Assembly: GCF_910592395.1 (NCBI RefSeq)
Contig: NC_088316.1
Span: 4,714,001-4,778,000, forward strand
Source: Lineus longissimus
Lineage: Eukaryota; Nemertea; Pilidiophora; Heteronemertea; Lineidae
Length of the DNA stretch: 64,000 nt
Reading direction: 5' to 3'
Positions 48,852 to 59,087 of this stretch are shown piece after piece. The notes beneath the pieces are model-generated. The model saw only the letters and a program-made list of their open reading frames with translations, made no database searches and was not told the DNA's origin. Within the stretch, counting starts at the first letter, position 1, and every line of letters begins with the position of its first letter. The position numbers and the translations under genes were made by a program.

Positions 48852-49555
48852 TGGTGACATGCAGTCTCATATTTCCCCATTTTACTACAAAATATGAAAA
48901 TCTGGATTGATACAAACATTTTGGTGTCCTACATGACAGGTCCAACAAGAATAGCTTCCAGTGGTGATCCATTCAAAATCATAAGCAAACTCAGCACTTC
49001 ACCCATTTTCAAATTCGTTCAGAAAGCGGAATTCAGAGGGAATTCGAGTAACAGCACACCTCAGCTGTGGAGGCCTTTTTGGTCCATGAAATGAGATGAA
49101 AGCATCTTTATCCACCCGAATGCATTCGATGAAGTCAAATGATGTTCAAAATGACATTTATTATCATATTTTATGATTTCACTTTTATTGGTATTTTGAT
49201 TAATGGTGACATGCAGTCTCATATTTCCCCATTTTACTACAAAATATGAAAATCTGGATTGATACAAACATTTTGGTGTCCTACATGACAGGTCCAACAA
49301 GAATAGCTTCCAGTGGTGATCCATTCAAAATCATAAGCAAACTCAGCACTTCACCCATTTTCAAATTCGTTCAGAAAGCGGAATTCAGAGGGAATTCGAG
49401 TAACAGCACACCTCAGCTGTGGAGGCCTTTTTGGTCCATGAAATGAGATGAAAGCATCTTTATCCACCCGAATGCATTCGATGAAGTCAAATGATGTTCA
49501 AAATGACATTTATTATCATATTTTATGATTTCACTTTTATTGGTATTTTGATTAA
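48852..49555 (+). repeat. A monomers, 2 copies
   Basis: Starts at 48,852 and 49,204. Confidence 0.95.
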
Positions 49556-50272
49556 GGTCTCACTAGCCAGTGCAATGGCCGGGCCTACCTGGCTCCACAA
49601 ATGGCGCGACGTCATTTCATGCATACCCCTGTTCAAGTGGCTGTCGACCTTGCAGTATATCACTCTCACACATAAACCTATACATTTCTGAATAGCTTGT
49701 CGCTTCTAGAATACATCTGGCCAGCTTTCATTGTTATCAAGTAATTCAGTCATGAGAACATGGGGGCAGCACAATACATGAGACACCCTGTACATCGATG
49801 AAAATTTTGAAAATTTCACCTTGCCGCCCTATAACTTGACGATTAACATGGATGGTGAAATAATATTTTTATAAACTTCTACTTATCACCTTGAGAAAGC
49901 AAAATAATAACAATTTTAAATTTTGATACCAAAATAGGGTGTCGTTGCGGCTTTTCTTTGAGCATTTTGACCGCGAAGTCTCACCTTGAGAACATGTGCA
50001 CTCTGACAGGAACCAGTTCATGTCAACATCCGATTGAGCTATACATAGCATGCGAGGCCTGGTCACTGCGGACGTGCACAGAAGAAGCTGATATTTTCCT
50101 CAAATAATCGTCAGAGCTACCTCTTCACAAAATACCCAGGACACCGACATTTGAACATGCAGCAATAGCGATATGATAGGCTCATCTGTATCCATGGTAA
50201 TCGCCTGAGATTGAAGAACTTTTTTTTTAAGGGGGACCAATGTTGACCTGATCACCACTGGCTAGTGAGACC
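49556..50272 (+). mobile_element. B element 11, right edge of array
   Basis: TTAA on its left only. The right tip GAGACC is followed by TTCTGACT, so the outer neighbour is TTC, the same three bases that precede B element 1. Confidence 0.9.
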
Positions 50273-50935
50273 TTCTGACTATTTTTTTCGCGTAATCATC
50301 CAATGTGCCAAGTTTCATTGAAAAATATCCATAAAAAAAAAAAACGGTAAAATTTACGTTGAGGGTGTTCCTGTCGCCGATTTTGGATTGACGTAAAAGC
50401 GAGGGAGACACGCCGCATGATCACTTTCTTTTTGAATCTGTCTTGTTTAGTGCTGGTTATATTCTTGTTGCAGATTAATTGATAGAAAAATGTGAATTTG
50501 GGTCAGTTTTGCATGCTGTGATGAAGTGGATCTTTTTTTTAATGTTTATTTTAAGTGGGGTTGATTGTTAGCTTTCCATGTGAGATGTAATCAGGCCTAG
50601 TGGCCTGACATTAATAATAAGTGTTGTTATCCTTCATTTTTAAATGTAATTACATGTATGTTCTAATAGTGGACACTGGGTTTTGAAAGTCTGTTGCGTC
50701 ATTTAGCCAAGGACTGATCACTGGACTTGGACACTGGTTGGGGACAATAGTGTGGTGTTGTGTGGCATAAGACCTTTTCTAATCGTGGTGACATAATGCG
50801 TGGAGTGGAAGCATGTGCTGATCACTTTATGGGCAGAAACATCTTGGCCGGCATGAGGTGTGGACTGGTTGGTGGGGAGAGTTGCTGAAAGCTTGGCATG
50901 GAAGCCTGGGATACGTATCATATTTGAGGCCCTAT
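50273..50935. other. Non-coding stretch between array and Harbinger element
   Basis: AT-rich, with T runs and no supported gene. Its right edge (GAGGCCCTAT) shows no clear similarity to the sequence that should precede the duplicated block, judged against 59,500-59,631. Confidence 0.5.
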
Positions 50936-51368
50936 AGGTCTGTCTCATTATAGAACGTTAGGGACAGACGGGAACCTAAGAAGTACCTAATTCAACGTAC
51001 CATGCTTGTTAACTTTGATGCTATTGGTTACAAGAGCATTACCACCAGGGCTGCGCTGCTGTGATGAATACATATGTAAGGTCCTTCTTCTGATTGGTGG
51101 TCACCAAAGCACATTAGGAACGCCCACCTATACATACAATAGCTTTTTGACAACGTGCGTTGGTTAACTGTCAATGAAGGGAAATCGATGTTACCGATGT
51201 TACCGAATAGGCCTTGTTATATACAAGCGGTCAATTATTGATAAAAGCCTGGTTGGCTCGTATTAACCAAATTGAGTGTCTTTTTATTATCTAAGCAGTT
51301 ACTATGCAAAAGAAACCGGTCCATTGTTGGACTGTGGCTGAGTAACAGTAACAAGTTATGACTATGAT

Positions 51369-51692
51369 ATGGGTCTAGTTTTAGCGCGGTTTTTAGTACA
51401 GTGTTGTCGAAGTGAACGAACAGTCATGTGTGATAGAGTGCTTGTTGGCATGGAGGAGATGGCCCTTCTCCGGGAAGGGTACCAGCGACATAGAAATAAT
51501 TATGTTCGCATTCTAGGCCACATCCGGAAAAATGTCAACCGTTTGCCGAAACGCACAAGGGCACTATACGCTAGGCGAACCGCAAAACAACTCCGACAAA
51601 AGATAAGAGAAGTTATTGCAAGAGAAATTGCTGAGTTAGTACATGTATCGTACCCCCCTCCACAAACGCACCCGCACCCCACACAACAGTAG
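51369..51692 (+). other. Basic 107-codon ORF inside the Harbinger element
   Basis: Rich in Arg/Lys with a long likely helix (LRQKIREVIAREIAELVHV). Harbingers often carry a second gene, but this one lacks the Myb/SANT tryptophans I would expect, and it overlaps the 3' end of the transposase on the other strand. May be chance. Confidence 0.2.
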
Positions 51693-52140
51693 CACAGTAA
51701 CAAAGGGGCCACTTTCATATACCGATTTTTCAAGGGGAGCACAACTCATTCCACAATTGTCGATAATGACCTGAGTGCTGATACAATATTTGTGGACATG
51801 GCCACTGTAGAACAGGTGGGGATCCTCAGTTTCTGGGATCTCGATTGCGTGTACCGTTCCATCAATCGCCCCAACAGCATCTGGAATAGTATCCCAGTTG
51901 CCCCGCAGTTGTTCCCACTCTTCATCGGTCGGCCATGTTATACCGTCTTGAAAATAAGTCCACAAAACATCTGCATAAAATAAAGTTCCCTGCAAACAGA
52001 TTGCTTGCTGATATCAAACATTGCACTCATCGCAACAATGTCCGGATATTTCTTGATCCAATAGAAAAAAAGTAGTAAACGGTTCTCCATCGACAGCAAA
52101 TGATCTCGGTACCGTCCTGGCCCGTTTTCCAGAAGGGGCG
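51636..52140 (-). pseudogene. Harbinger transposase remnant (DDE_4-type)
   Basis: The clearest part lies at about 51,995-51,750: WDTIPDAVGAIDGTVHAIEI, with the first catalytic Asp in AIDGT, then FYSGHVHKYCISTQVIIDN, with a second Asp. Upstream, in another frame (about 52,080-52,000), are words like KKYPDIVAMSAMFDISKQSV, the helix-turn-helix that normally precedes the catalytic domain. A frameshift lies between them and the C-terminal catalytic Glu region is not seen, so the gene is dead. A proline-rich frame at 52,459-52,145 may be its N-terminal region. Confidence 0.75.
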
Positions 52141-52781
52141 TCCTCTACGAGGTGTTGGAAGGGGCCACTGTCTCACCTGATAGATACCAAAAGTCTATCT
52201 GGTGGTTTCTAATCCTGGTAAAGACGTCGTTACCACCGTATGGACCATTTGGTTGATTGGTGAGAACTTCATCAAGTCTTGGAGGCAACGGAGGCGGACG
52301 CACTTCTAAATTCTGAAATGCTGGTGTAAGCAAAACTGCTGGCGGTGGTATGGGCGGCGGAGCAGCGAACAAAAACATCCTAATTCTCTCCATGGTGAAA
52401 GTAGCGTGAGGCCAAGCGACTGCTGGCCAACACAAACCATGGCAATTAAATGTTATCAATAATCAATTCAATTTCGGACAAAGGAATGATATTTTATTGA
52501 CCATTTTCAATGCGTGTCTAATCATGTCACCACAGGGATAAGGCTGGACGCATAATAAAGGAAAATTACATGAACCTTCCCATATGGGCGGTCTATTGCC
52601 ATTGAATGCAATTATCCAGTGCAAAGATCATTGTTACATGGCCGGCCTCATTCAGAACTTGGAACGCAAACGTACTCCTCGTGACATGTGAAGGCCTATT
52701 AGATTGATCCTACTACGCGTCCATGGACGTTGATTTTGGTTCCCGTCCGTCCCTAACGTTCTGTTATGAGACAGACCTTAT

Positions 52782-53372
52782 GACACCGTACATGCTCAGG
52801 TATATTTTGAGTTGCGCGTCGACTTTTTGACAAGCGAAAACAAAATTTGTTAAATCAATACTTGTACCTGTAAGAAATCAGGACTTCTGTGATTTTTCAC
52901 GCATTTTTCTTTTTTTGGAAGCTCGACTCGTCCAACAAACTTGCCTGCTGAGAAATCATACAGTTTTCCATCACGAATATGCCATTTTCCCCCTGTCCTT
53001 CTCTGAGGAACAAAAACAGTGTAACTACGAATACATAACGGCGTATACACATCAGTAATTGGAAGAAGAAAGTATGATGAATTGGAAAGTACTCGAAAGG
53101 TTTGAGTATTTTGATGACGGCTAAATACTAACGATCTTCTTGTGGGTCCGTTACCCACCGTGAAATTAATTATTACCCACAATTGTGTTGGATGAAAATA
53201 TAAATGTTCATCTATCCCTAGTTTGTGTTTGGTCGACTCGATAATCTTTACGACAGAGAGACTCCGATCAAAACGGTACTCACCAAAGGGATTAACCAAC
53301 ACACGATGGAATGAAGAAGGAGTGGAAATCGTACATGAAATTTGAGAGGTTCCAAAAGGTTCCCAAAAAGTG
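52782..53372 (-). pseudogene. X2 exon, copy 1: frameshifted and truncated
   Basis: Paralogue of X1, in the orientation of the other exons. An acceptor (TTTTTCCTAAATATTAG) precedes 53,372, with TACTAAT upstream as a good branch point. The frame is clean from there (no early stops, unlike copy 2) until a 1-bp loss near 52,862, where copy 2 has AGTTTAC and copy 1 AGGTAC; a TAA follows at once. The rest of the domain (about 180 codons in copy 2) is missing because the block ends at the Harbinger tip. It retains the GKFVGRVELPKKEKC motif. Confidence 0.75.
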
Positions 53373-53734
53373 CTAATATTTAGGAAAAACATATCATATT
53401 ATAGTAGAATAGATTAGTATTGTCTATATGGGGATAATATTTGTGAAGTTTCTGGAGATAACCAATTCGTGTCGTAAATCAGTGGAAATGCCTGAATCTA
53501 ATCGTCCTGCAGGATGTAAGTGATAGTCTTGTTTTGGCTGTCATGACGTTATTCATTGCTTATACGCTAGAGAAAGTCAGTGCCGCCCATTGAGATGCTG
53601 ATATCCCATTTCTATTGCGTTTCGGTTGCCTGATCATTACATTATCACTACCTTCTTACATACAGTAACTGCCTTCCAACTGCCTTCCAACTGCCTCTAA
53701 ACTACTTTCTTATTGCACCGCAACGAGGCAACAT

Positions 53735-54730
53735 TTAATTCACCTTTCTGTAAATATTTACATGTACGTGCGTGAGATATTCCTGCATTTTATCTGTTTT
53801 AGCCGGAGATTGGATGAAATACAAGAATGATCCGTCACCTGGTTTAAACTGGTAATGCCTTTGCTCATCATCATGACAGGGAGGGTAAAAATACGTGGGT
53901 ATCCTAGCAAGTACCAATTTACCGGATCCTTTATCAACTAAACCATTTCTTGGACGGTAAACTTGCCTAAGGTCATCTGCCTTCAGACTGCCCTTTTGTT
54001 TTGGTAAACCAAGCAGGAAGAGCTGGTCTGACCATGCATTAAACATGACTGCCAAATGAGCAACACCTTCAAAAAAGGAGCTATATTTAATCAAGTACTT
54101 CTTTCCTTGGTACCGTTTATCTTTTCTGTTGACAATTACGTACCACATTCGGTTAATGCGTTTAAGGTAATACAGATCACCATTTATGCAATCAGCATAG
54201 CCATGCTTTGTCATTAGAGGTATTTCAATTCCATTTCTCAACACTACTTTAAATTTACCAGTAATATTTCGCTCTACCGATTCATAAAAGGATGCTTTCG
54301 GAAGCATTCTCACAAGACAGGAAATCAACACTTTATTCTGATACCCTATGTCTAAGTCGATATATGCCGTGCCGGTTGCAAGACAGTTATCCCTGTTCGG
54401 AATGACAAGTTGCCCTTGGAACGTGCCTCTCGTTGGGTCATACAGAGGATAACGACCACGACTTAAAATGAACAGAGGCAGCCCCTTGTAATCAATATAC
54501 GTCATTCCCCGAATATCAGGTCGATAGAATTTTGATTTGTACCTGATAGCATAAGAGGCACTACTCAATTGGTATACAAGTACCCTATAAAATGGAGAGT
54601 CAGAATCGGGTTTCCTTAGTAAGAATATATTTCCTAATTTAAGGTAAATAACCTTCTCCGTTTTGAGTGGAATAAACGGTGGTATGAATGGCAATTGCTC
54701 GATACATTTATATCTAATCACTTTTACGTC
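53735..54730 (-). CDS. X1 domain exon, copy 1 (intact)
   Basis: An uninterrupted terminal exon of about 331 codons. It begins after acceptor CAAATTATAG at 54,730 in phase 0 (first residues DVKVIRYKC) and ends in TAA. The predicted fold is rich in short hydrophobic strands (IYLKLGNIFLL, GLPLFILSRG, DQLFLLGLP), has few cysteines and no membrane segment. I do not recognise the domain. It shares GxFxGxxxxPxxxxC (GTFQGQLVIPNRDNC) and a basic C-terminal tail (HVNIYRKVN) with X2. Its PAN partner exon at 54,945 is frameshifted, so this copy may not make the full protein. The reverse of the copy-2 poly(A) signal is altered here (AATAGA). Confidence 0.65.
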   Translation of the reverse strand, partial: DVKVIRYKCIEQLPFIPPFIPLKTEKVIYLKLGNIFLLRKPDSDSPFYRVLVYQLSSASYAIRYKSKFYRPDIRGMTYIDYKGLPLFILSRGRYPLYDPTRGTFQGQLVIPNRDNCLATGTAYIDLDIGYQNKVLISCLVRMLPKASFYESVERNITGKFKVVLRNGIEIPLMTKHGYADCINGDLYYLKRINRMWYVIVNRKDKRYQGKKYLIKYSSFFEGVAHLAVMFNAWSDQLFLLGLPKQKGSLKADDLRQVYRPRNGLVDKGSGKLVLARIPTYFYPPCHDDEQRHYQFKPGDGSFLYFIQSPAKTDKMQEYLTHVHVNIYRKVN

Positions 54731-54944
54731 CTATAATTTGGTAATAATTGATAATAATGTACGTTTTTCGTAACAGTGCACCAACTCTAACAGGTGTGTG
54801 TGAAACGGGGCATTCATTTGTCATTGTCGCCAGGAGGTGAACCAGAGTAATGATGCTTCAACATGAAACTTAAGGTAAGTGATCGCATACGTTACGTTGT
54901 GATCTCCGTGTATTGACTGACAGGATGTAAAATGATCGATCTAC

Positions 54945-55163
54945 CTTCTTTTGATACATCCGTGATCCTCTCTGTTGAAATGCTTCTTCCTTCTCCATAC
55001 ATGTTCCCTCCCGGTTACTCAGCTGACAGGTTAAGTATACGTCTTTTGGTAGAAGGTCAAATGTTAAACAGCCACGCTGATAGCAGAGCAATACACAGGA
55101 TAAAACGGAAATTACAAATTACGTAGTGATTGCCCATGTCCGGTTCCAGGATGCCCCAGTGGA
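54945..55163 (-). pseudogene. PAN/apple exon, copy 1: 7-bp frameshift
   Basis: Same borders as copy 2 (donor AAAAGAAG|GTAGATCG at 54,945; acceptor TTGCAG before 55,163). A 7-bp insertion near 55,113-55,121, in which AAATTAC is repeated, shifts the frame ahead of the first PAN cysteines. Read from the acceptor it hits a stop; only a start inside the exon would restore the rest. Otherwise it differs from copy 2 by few bases (for example FDLLPKD versus FALLPED). Confidence 0.75.
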
Positions 55164-56640
55164 CTGCAATATTTTTATATTTTGCAATATTGGTAGATAT
55201 GGAGACCATTGTACTAATCCGTCGGTCGCATATCAGTTACTTTTAAACAAAGACTCATCACAAGTTCTAAATTAAGCCAACTAATCGTCCCATAGCAAAC
55301 GAGGGTACTGAAATAGCAATGCACACATCAAGAGGGAGAAGCTCATGTCCGTTACCAGTACACTCTCAGTCGACTAAAAATGTTCGCCACATGTACGAAT
55401 GAGAAAATCTTTTTTTACTAAACCGCCAGTTGGATACCGGTAACATTGAAACAAAGATTAATCGCAAAGTTTAGTGTGCTAAATTATTAAAGCCAAATGA
55501 ATCATCTCATAACAAACAAGACCAATAAATGGTTTTCTTTTTTCTTTTTCTCTGACAGTAAGGTGTTTAGATATTGGTATGAATGGATATAATTATCTTG
55601 GTTTAGAACAGCAAATAACGTATTATCGTTGCAATATCTTCCTGTTTAGCTCCGTAATGACGTGCAGCTGAGGCCCCGATTTCCTTCTCTACTGCAGGCA
55701 TTTAGAGTTATTTAGAAAATAACGAAATCGAACTTTAAAATACTAAGTTCACCTTTAGGCGTCATCGTGGTGAATGGCATTATCGTAACATAAAACGTAC
55801 ATTTCAGTTCACTAAAATCCGCATTGCACTCTAGTATTGCCACCGTCTCAGAGCAAACCAGATTTGGATACTTTACATGTGTACAGTGCTACCATAAAGT
55901 AAATGTACACCGTTTTTTTTTAATATCACAGAGATCAAATAAGATATTTGAATTCGGTTTTCAGCAGAGTATGGTATAGTTGTCCATATACCATTGTATT
56001 AGGATGCACCTAATTCCATCCCTTCATTATGTGACAAACATTTCTAAAAAGGTTTTTAAAAAAATCACTTCTTTTATTTCATGCGCCTTTTCAAAAATTC
56101 GCATGCGCCCATGAACTGTGCTTCATGACAATCATTTTTTGGCGCTTGCAATTCCATAGATTGTGTTCGATAGTCATGAAAAATGCACATTTTTGCTTAT
56201 GATTTTTATGTTATTTTTTTATTCTCTTCCATAACCTTTGATAAAGACCCCCAATCATTCGTGCATGAGCTAAGTTGGCCCGGACTGACTGCATTGCTGA
56301 CCATGAGCTGTGTTCTCAAAGGTCATCAGCTGTCTGAAAAAAAACAATCACCTGTAGCGAGCTAAAATTAATCTACAAAAAAGGAGAATTTAGCTGGAAT
56401 TTTCTTGTAACGAAAGCAAAAAAACATTTGTTGCATCATAGTTCACCCATACGTTGTGATAAAGAACGAAAATAGAAATAAATAAAAAAAGTTACTTTTT
56501 GGACTTTTTTAGAATTGTTTGTTACATAATAAGGGAGACATGTTTAGGATTAACTGGTCCCAAATACAACATATACATGGCACACTAGATATACCATTCT
56601 CTGCTGAAAACCGCATTCAATTATCTTATTCTATCTCTGT
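55164..56640. other. Upstream non-coding DNA of copy 1
   Basis: Shared with 62,008-63,330 apart from indels. It holds a conserved minus-strand ATG at 55,346 opening MSFSLLMCALLF, signal-peptide-like, but no in-phase donor of good quality. A mutual 160-bp difference begins after CAGCTGAGGCCCCGATTT. Confidence 0.5.
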
Positions 56641-56659
56641 GATATTTAAAAAAACCTTC

Positions 56660-57232
56660 TTATCTGAATAACCCGATAGGCTACTATCATCCTGATAATT
56701 AACAACTGAGTGATCAGCCGGCATTAAATATTTACCTCTCAGTCTCCCCGACTGATCACATTAACCCTAGGAGATGTTCATGCAGCTTGTAACACTCGAT
56801 ACTTACCGGCCGGAACCAATCCATACTCTGTTTAGAGAGGCAAGTGCAGAGATGTCTTGCGTATGGACTCTGAGGCTGTCTGTGGTTCTACCGGGAGTTG
56901 AAACTATTGCCTACGAGCTATGGACACGCAGCGCAAAACCACGAAACTAATTCCCTAAGAGATGGGTAAAGCCCTACCAGACCTTCACTTCCTACCGTGC
57001 CTACTCGAGGCATCACCAGTGCAATCCTAAACTGACATCTTGTGTTGGCAATATGGATGGCTCAAGAATGGGATCTGCATGGTTGAGGTCGGAGCTTTAG
57101 ACACGATTGATGAACTTACATTTTCTCGATCGCCCGTGAGAAATAAAGTCAATCGCCCGAAATAATCATCTCCATCGATCGAGATGATAAGTCAGTTGAT
57201 CGAGATAATATCATCACGTAGGACTGTACACA
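56660..57232 (-). repeat. S repeat, unit 1
   Basis: About 570 bp, tandem with unit 2 at a 590-bp spacing and present again at 63,342. On the minus strand it has a perfect donor CCGGCCG|GTAAGT (exon end at 56,807). Its distal end is dense in GATCGA/TCGATC words, with a 24-bp near-palindrome around 57,166-57,190. Confidence 0.85.
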
Positions 57233-57880
57233 TCAAATTCGATGAGTTCTTTTCTGAATAACCCGATACTATTATCCTGATAATTAACAGCTAAGTGATC
57301 AGCCGGCATTAAATATTTACCTCTCAGTCTCCCCGACTGATCACATTAACCCTAGGAGATGTTCATGCAGCTTGTAACACTCGATACTTACCGGCCGGAA
57401 CTAATCCATACTCTGTTTAGAGAGGCAAGTGCAGAGATGTCTTGCGTATGGACTCTGAATCTGTCTGTGGTTTTACCGGGAGTCGAAACTATTACCTACG
57501 AGCTATGGACCCGCAGCGCAAAACCACGAAACTAATTCCCTAAGAGATGGGTAAAGCCCTACCGGGCCATCACTTCCTACCGTGCCTACTCGAGGCATCA
57601 CCAGTGCAATCCTAAACTGACATCTTGTGTTAGCAATATGGATGGCTGAAGAATGGGATCTGCATGGTTGAGGTCGGGGCTTTAGACACGATTGATGAAC
57701 TTACATTATCTCGATCGCCCGTGAGAAATAAAGTCAATCGCCCGAAATAATCATCTCCATCGATCGAGATGATAAGTCAGTTGATCGAGATAATATCATC
57801 ACGATCAAGATAAGAAGTCCATCGATGGAGGTAATTCAGCACAAATATTTTCATGTTAAAAAAAGTATCATGTAATATCC
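57233..57880 (-). repeat. S repeat, unit 2
   Basis: Begins GTAGGACTGTACACATC, like unit 3 at 63,342, and continues about 60 bp further than unit 1 (GATCAAGATAAGAAGTCC...). Donor GTAAGT conserved, exon end at 57,392. Confidence 0.85.
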
Positions 57881-59087
57881 TTCCCCAGCCACGGCACCAA
57901 TTAGCTCATCAAATGGAAGAAGGAAACCCACCAAGACTGACTGCATTATTCTTTTATTTCGACTTCAATCCCAATACTATGTAACTCATAAAATGGAAAA
58001 ATTAAAAAACTGACCGCATTATTACGTTATTTCGATTTTAATCCCGACTGGCCCAGAGTGATGAGGCCTACCTGCAGATACCATTTTTGCGGTTCAATTC
58101 TGCACGACGACGCGCTGCACAGATAGGAAAATCTACACGTCGAAGCTTTTAGCACGCAGTCGATTACTCCGCTTACTGCGACGAAAATGGAAATGACTTA
58201 CGTCGTTATAGTGAGGTGACGTAAAGTCTGAGCTCGGCTTTATTATGATTGTTATTAGATTCTGTTTTCAGATGATTTTCAGAAGTAGGCAATCCGAAGC
58301 AGGCACAACCTGATTCGACACTACCAATTCCGCAAGTTCCGGACACCGACCAGTGCTCTTGCAACATGGAACTGGTTATGTCAACGAGCCATGTACTACA
58401 GGAATACTGCTCAATGTCGATAACAGACAAGAATTGTTGATTGAATAACTGGTTGACTGGATTGTTTTGGACCACCACTTGGTGTAAAGTCTAGCAAATT
58501 AGCTATCGTGTAAGTTGTCATTCCACTAAACAGACGCAGGCGCCTACAAAAATGTCAATTCCATGCAGTCTGTAAATGTAAAGCCAGCAATAGTTGATAT
58601 CGAACAGTAGTAGAGATAGAATCATTGTGGGAGACTGAGGCAAATTGAGCTCGATCGCATATACATTGTACCTTGTGTATTGATTATAATGTTGCGAATT
58701 GAGAATAATACATCAGTGTTAGTAATTATTGATTGGTTGGCGACTTTTTTTATGAAACAAACCAAATCAAAATGTGCACACAGTAATTTGTTCTTGTTAA
58801 TATGGCACTGAAAAGTAACTGAACGAACATTGGTCAAGTCATCAATTTAAGGTTGTTTATTGGTTGACCATAGGCACCACACTTTCGGCTAAATTTTGAA
58901 ATCCTGAAGCAATTATTACTCCTACAATACGAAGGTAATGCCGTATTCGAGGGAGGGAGTCTGTTCCCTTGTGCGAACATCATATTGCATCAAATTAAAT
59001 CTTGGTTGCGACACCAAGAACTGCTGCAATCAAAACCAGCATAATGTATATCCCATTTCAATCGATGATATTACCCGACGAAGGCAA
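57881..59087. other. Single-copy spacer between the duplicates
   Basis: No supported gene. A 90-codon minus frame (58,206-58,478) and a plus frame over the same bases with several cysteines (about 58,285-58,430) both lack any recognisable domain. Confidence 0.45.

Larger units (their letters stand above)
32490..50272 (+). repeat. Composite tandem array: 28 A monomers (352 bp), 11 B elements (717 bp)
   Basis: Lengths close exactly: 28 x 352 + 11 x 717 + 10 x 4 (the extra TTAA after each inner B) = 17,783. Every unit is in the same orientation, and copies are identical apart from rare single-base changes (I noticed one in the first A block and one in the second B). Without B, adjacent A monomers join as GATTAATGGTG. 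With B the junction reads GATTAA-B-TTAATGGTG. So B occupies one fixed TTAA per A monomer and behaves as an insertion with a 4-bp duplication that was later multiplied with its host monomer. The array begins and ends with B tips, not with A sequence. Confidence 0.97.
50936..52778 (-). mobile_element. Harbinger-like transposon, decayed
   Basis: The ends AGGTCTGTCTCAT... are inverted repeats over about 41 bp (three mismatches). TAT lies outside both (50,933-50,935 and 52,779-52,781), a 3-bp duplication as in PIF/Harbinger, though TWA is the usual site. The minus strand holds transposase pieces with the Harbinger-type AIDGT motif. At 1,843 bp it is shorter than autonomous members. Confidence 0.82.
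52780..57880 (-). repeat. Segmental duplication, copy 1
   Basis: Matches 59,632-64,000 in the same order and orientation: X2 exon, X1 exon, PAN exon, upstream DNA, S repeat. Identity by eye is in the mid-90s percent or better in exons. Copy 1 has an extra S repeat and about 160 bp at 55,690-55,845 that copy 2 lacks. Its left edge coincides with the Harbinger tip. Confidence 0.92.

Noticed and set aside
32490-50272. Large regular array considered as a CRISPR locus
   Set aside because: Units are 352 and 717 bp with no unique spacers, in eukaryotic DNA without cas genes.
32490-50272. GGTCTC/GAGACC (BsaI sites) at both ends of each B, suggesting an engineered assembly
   Set aside because: The sites are just the first six bases of a 17-bp inverted repeat, and TTAA flanks explain the structure naturally.
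58206-58478. Overlapping plus and minus frames with several cysteines
   Set aside because: Neither matches a domain I know, and splice borders do not favour one strand.
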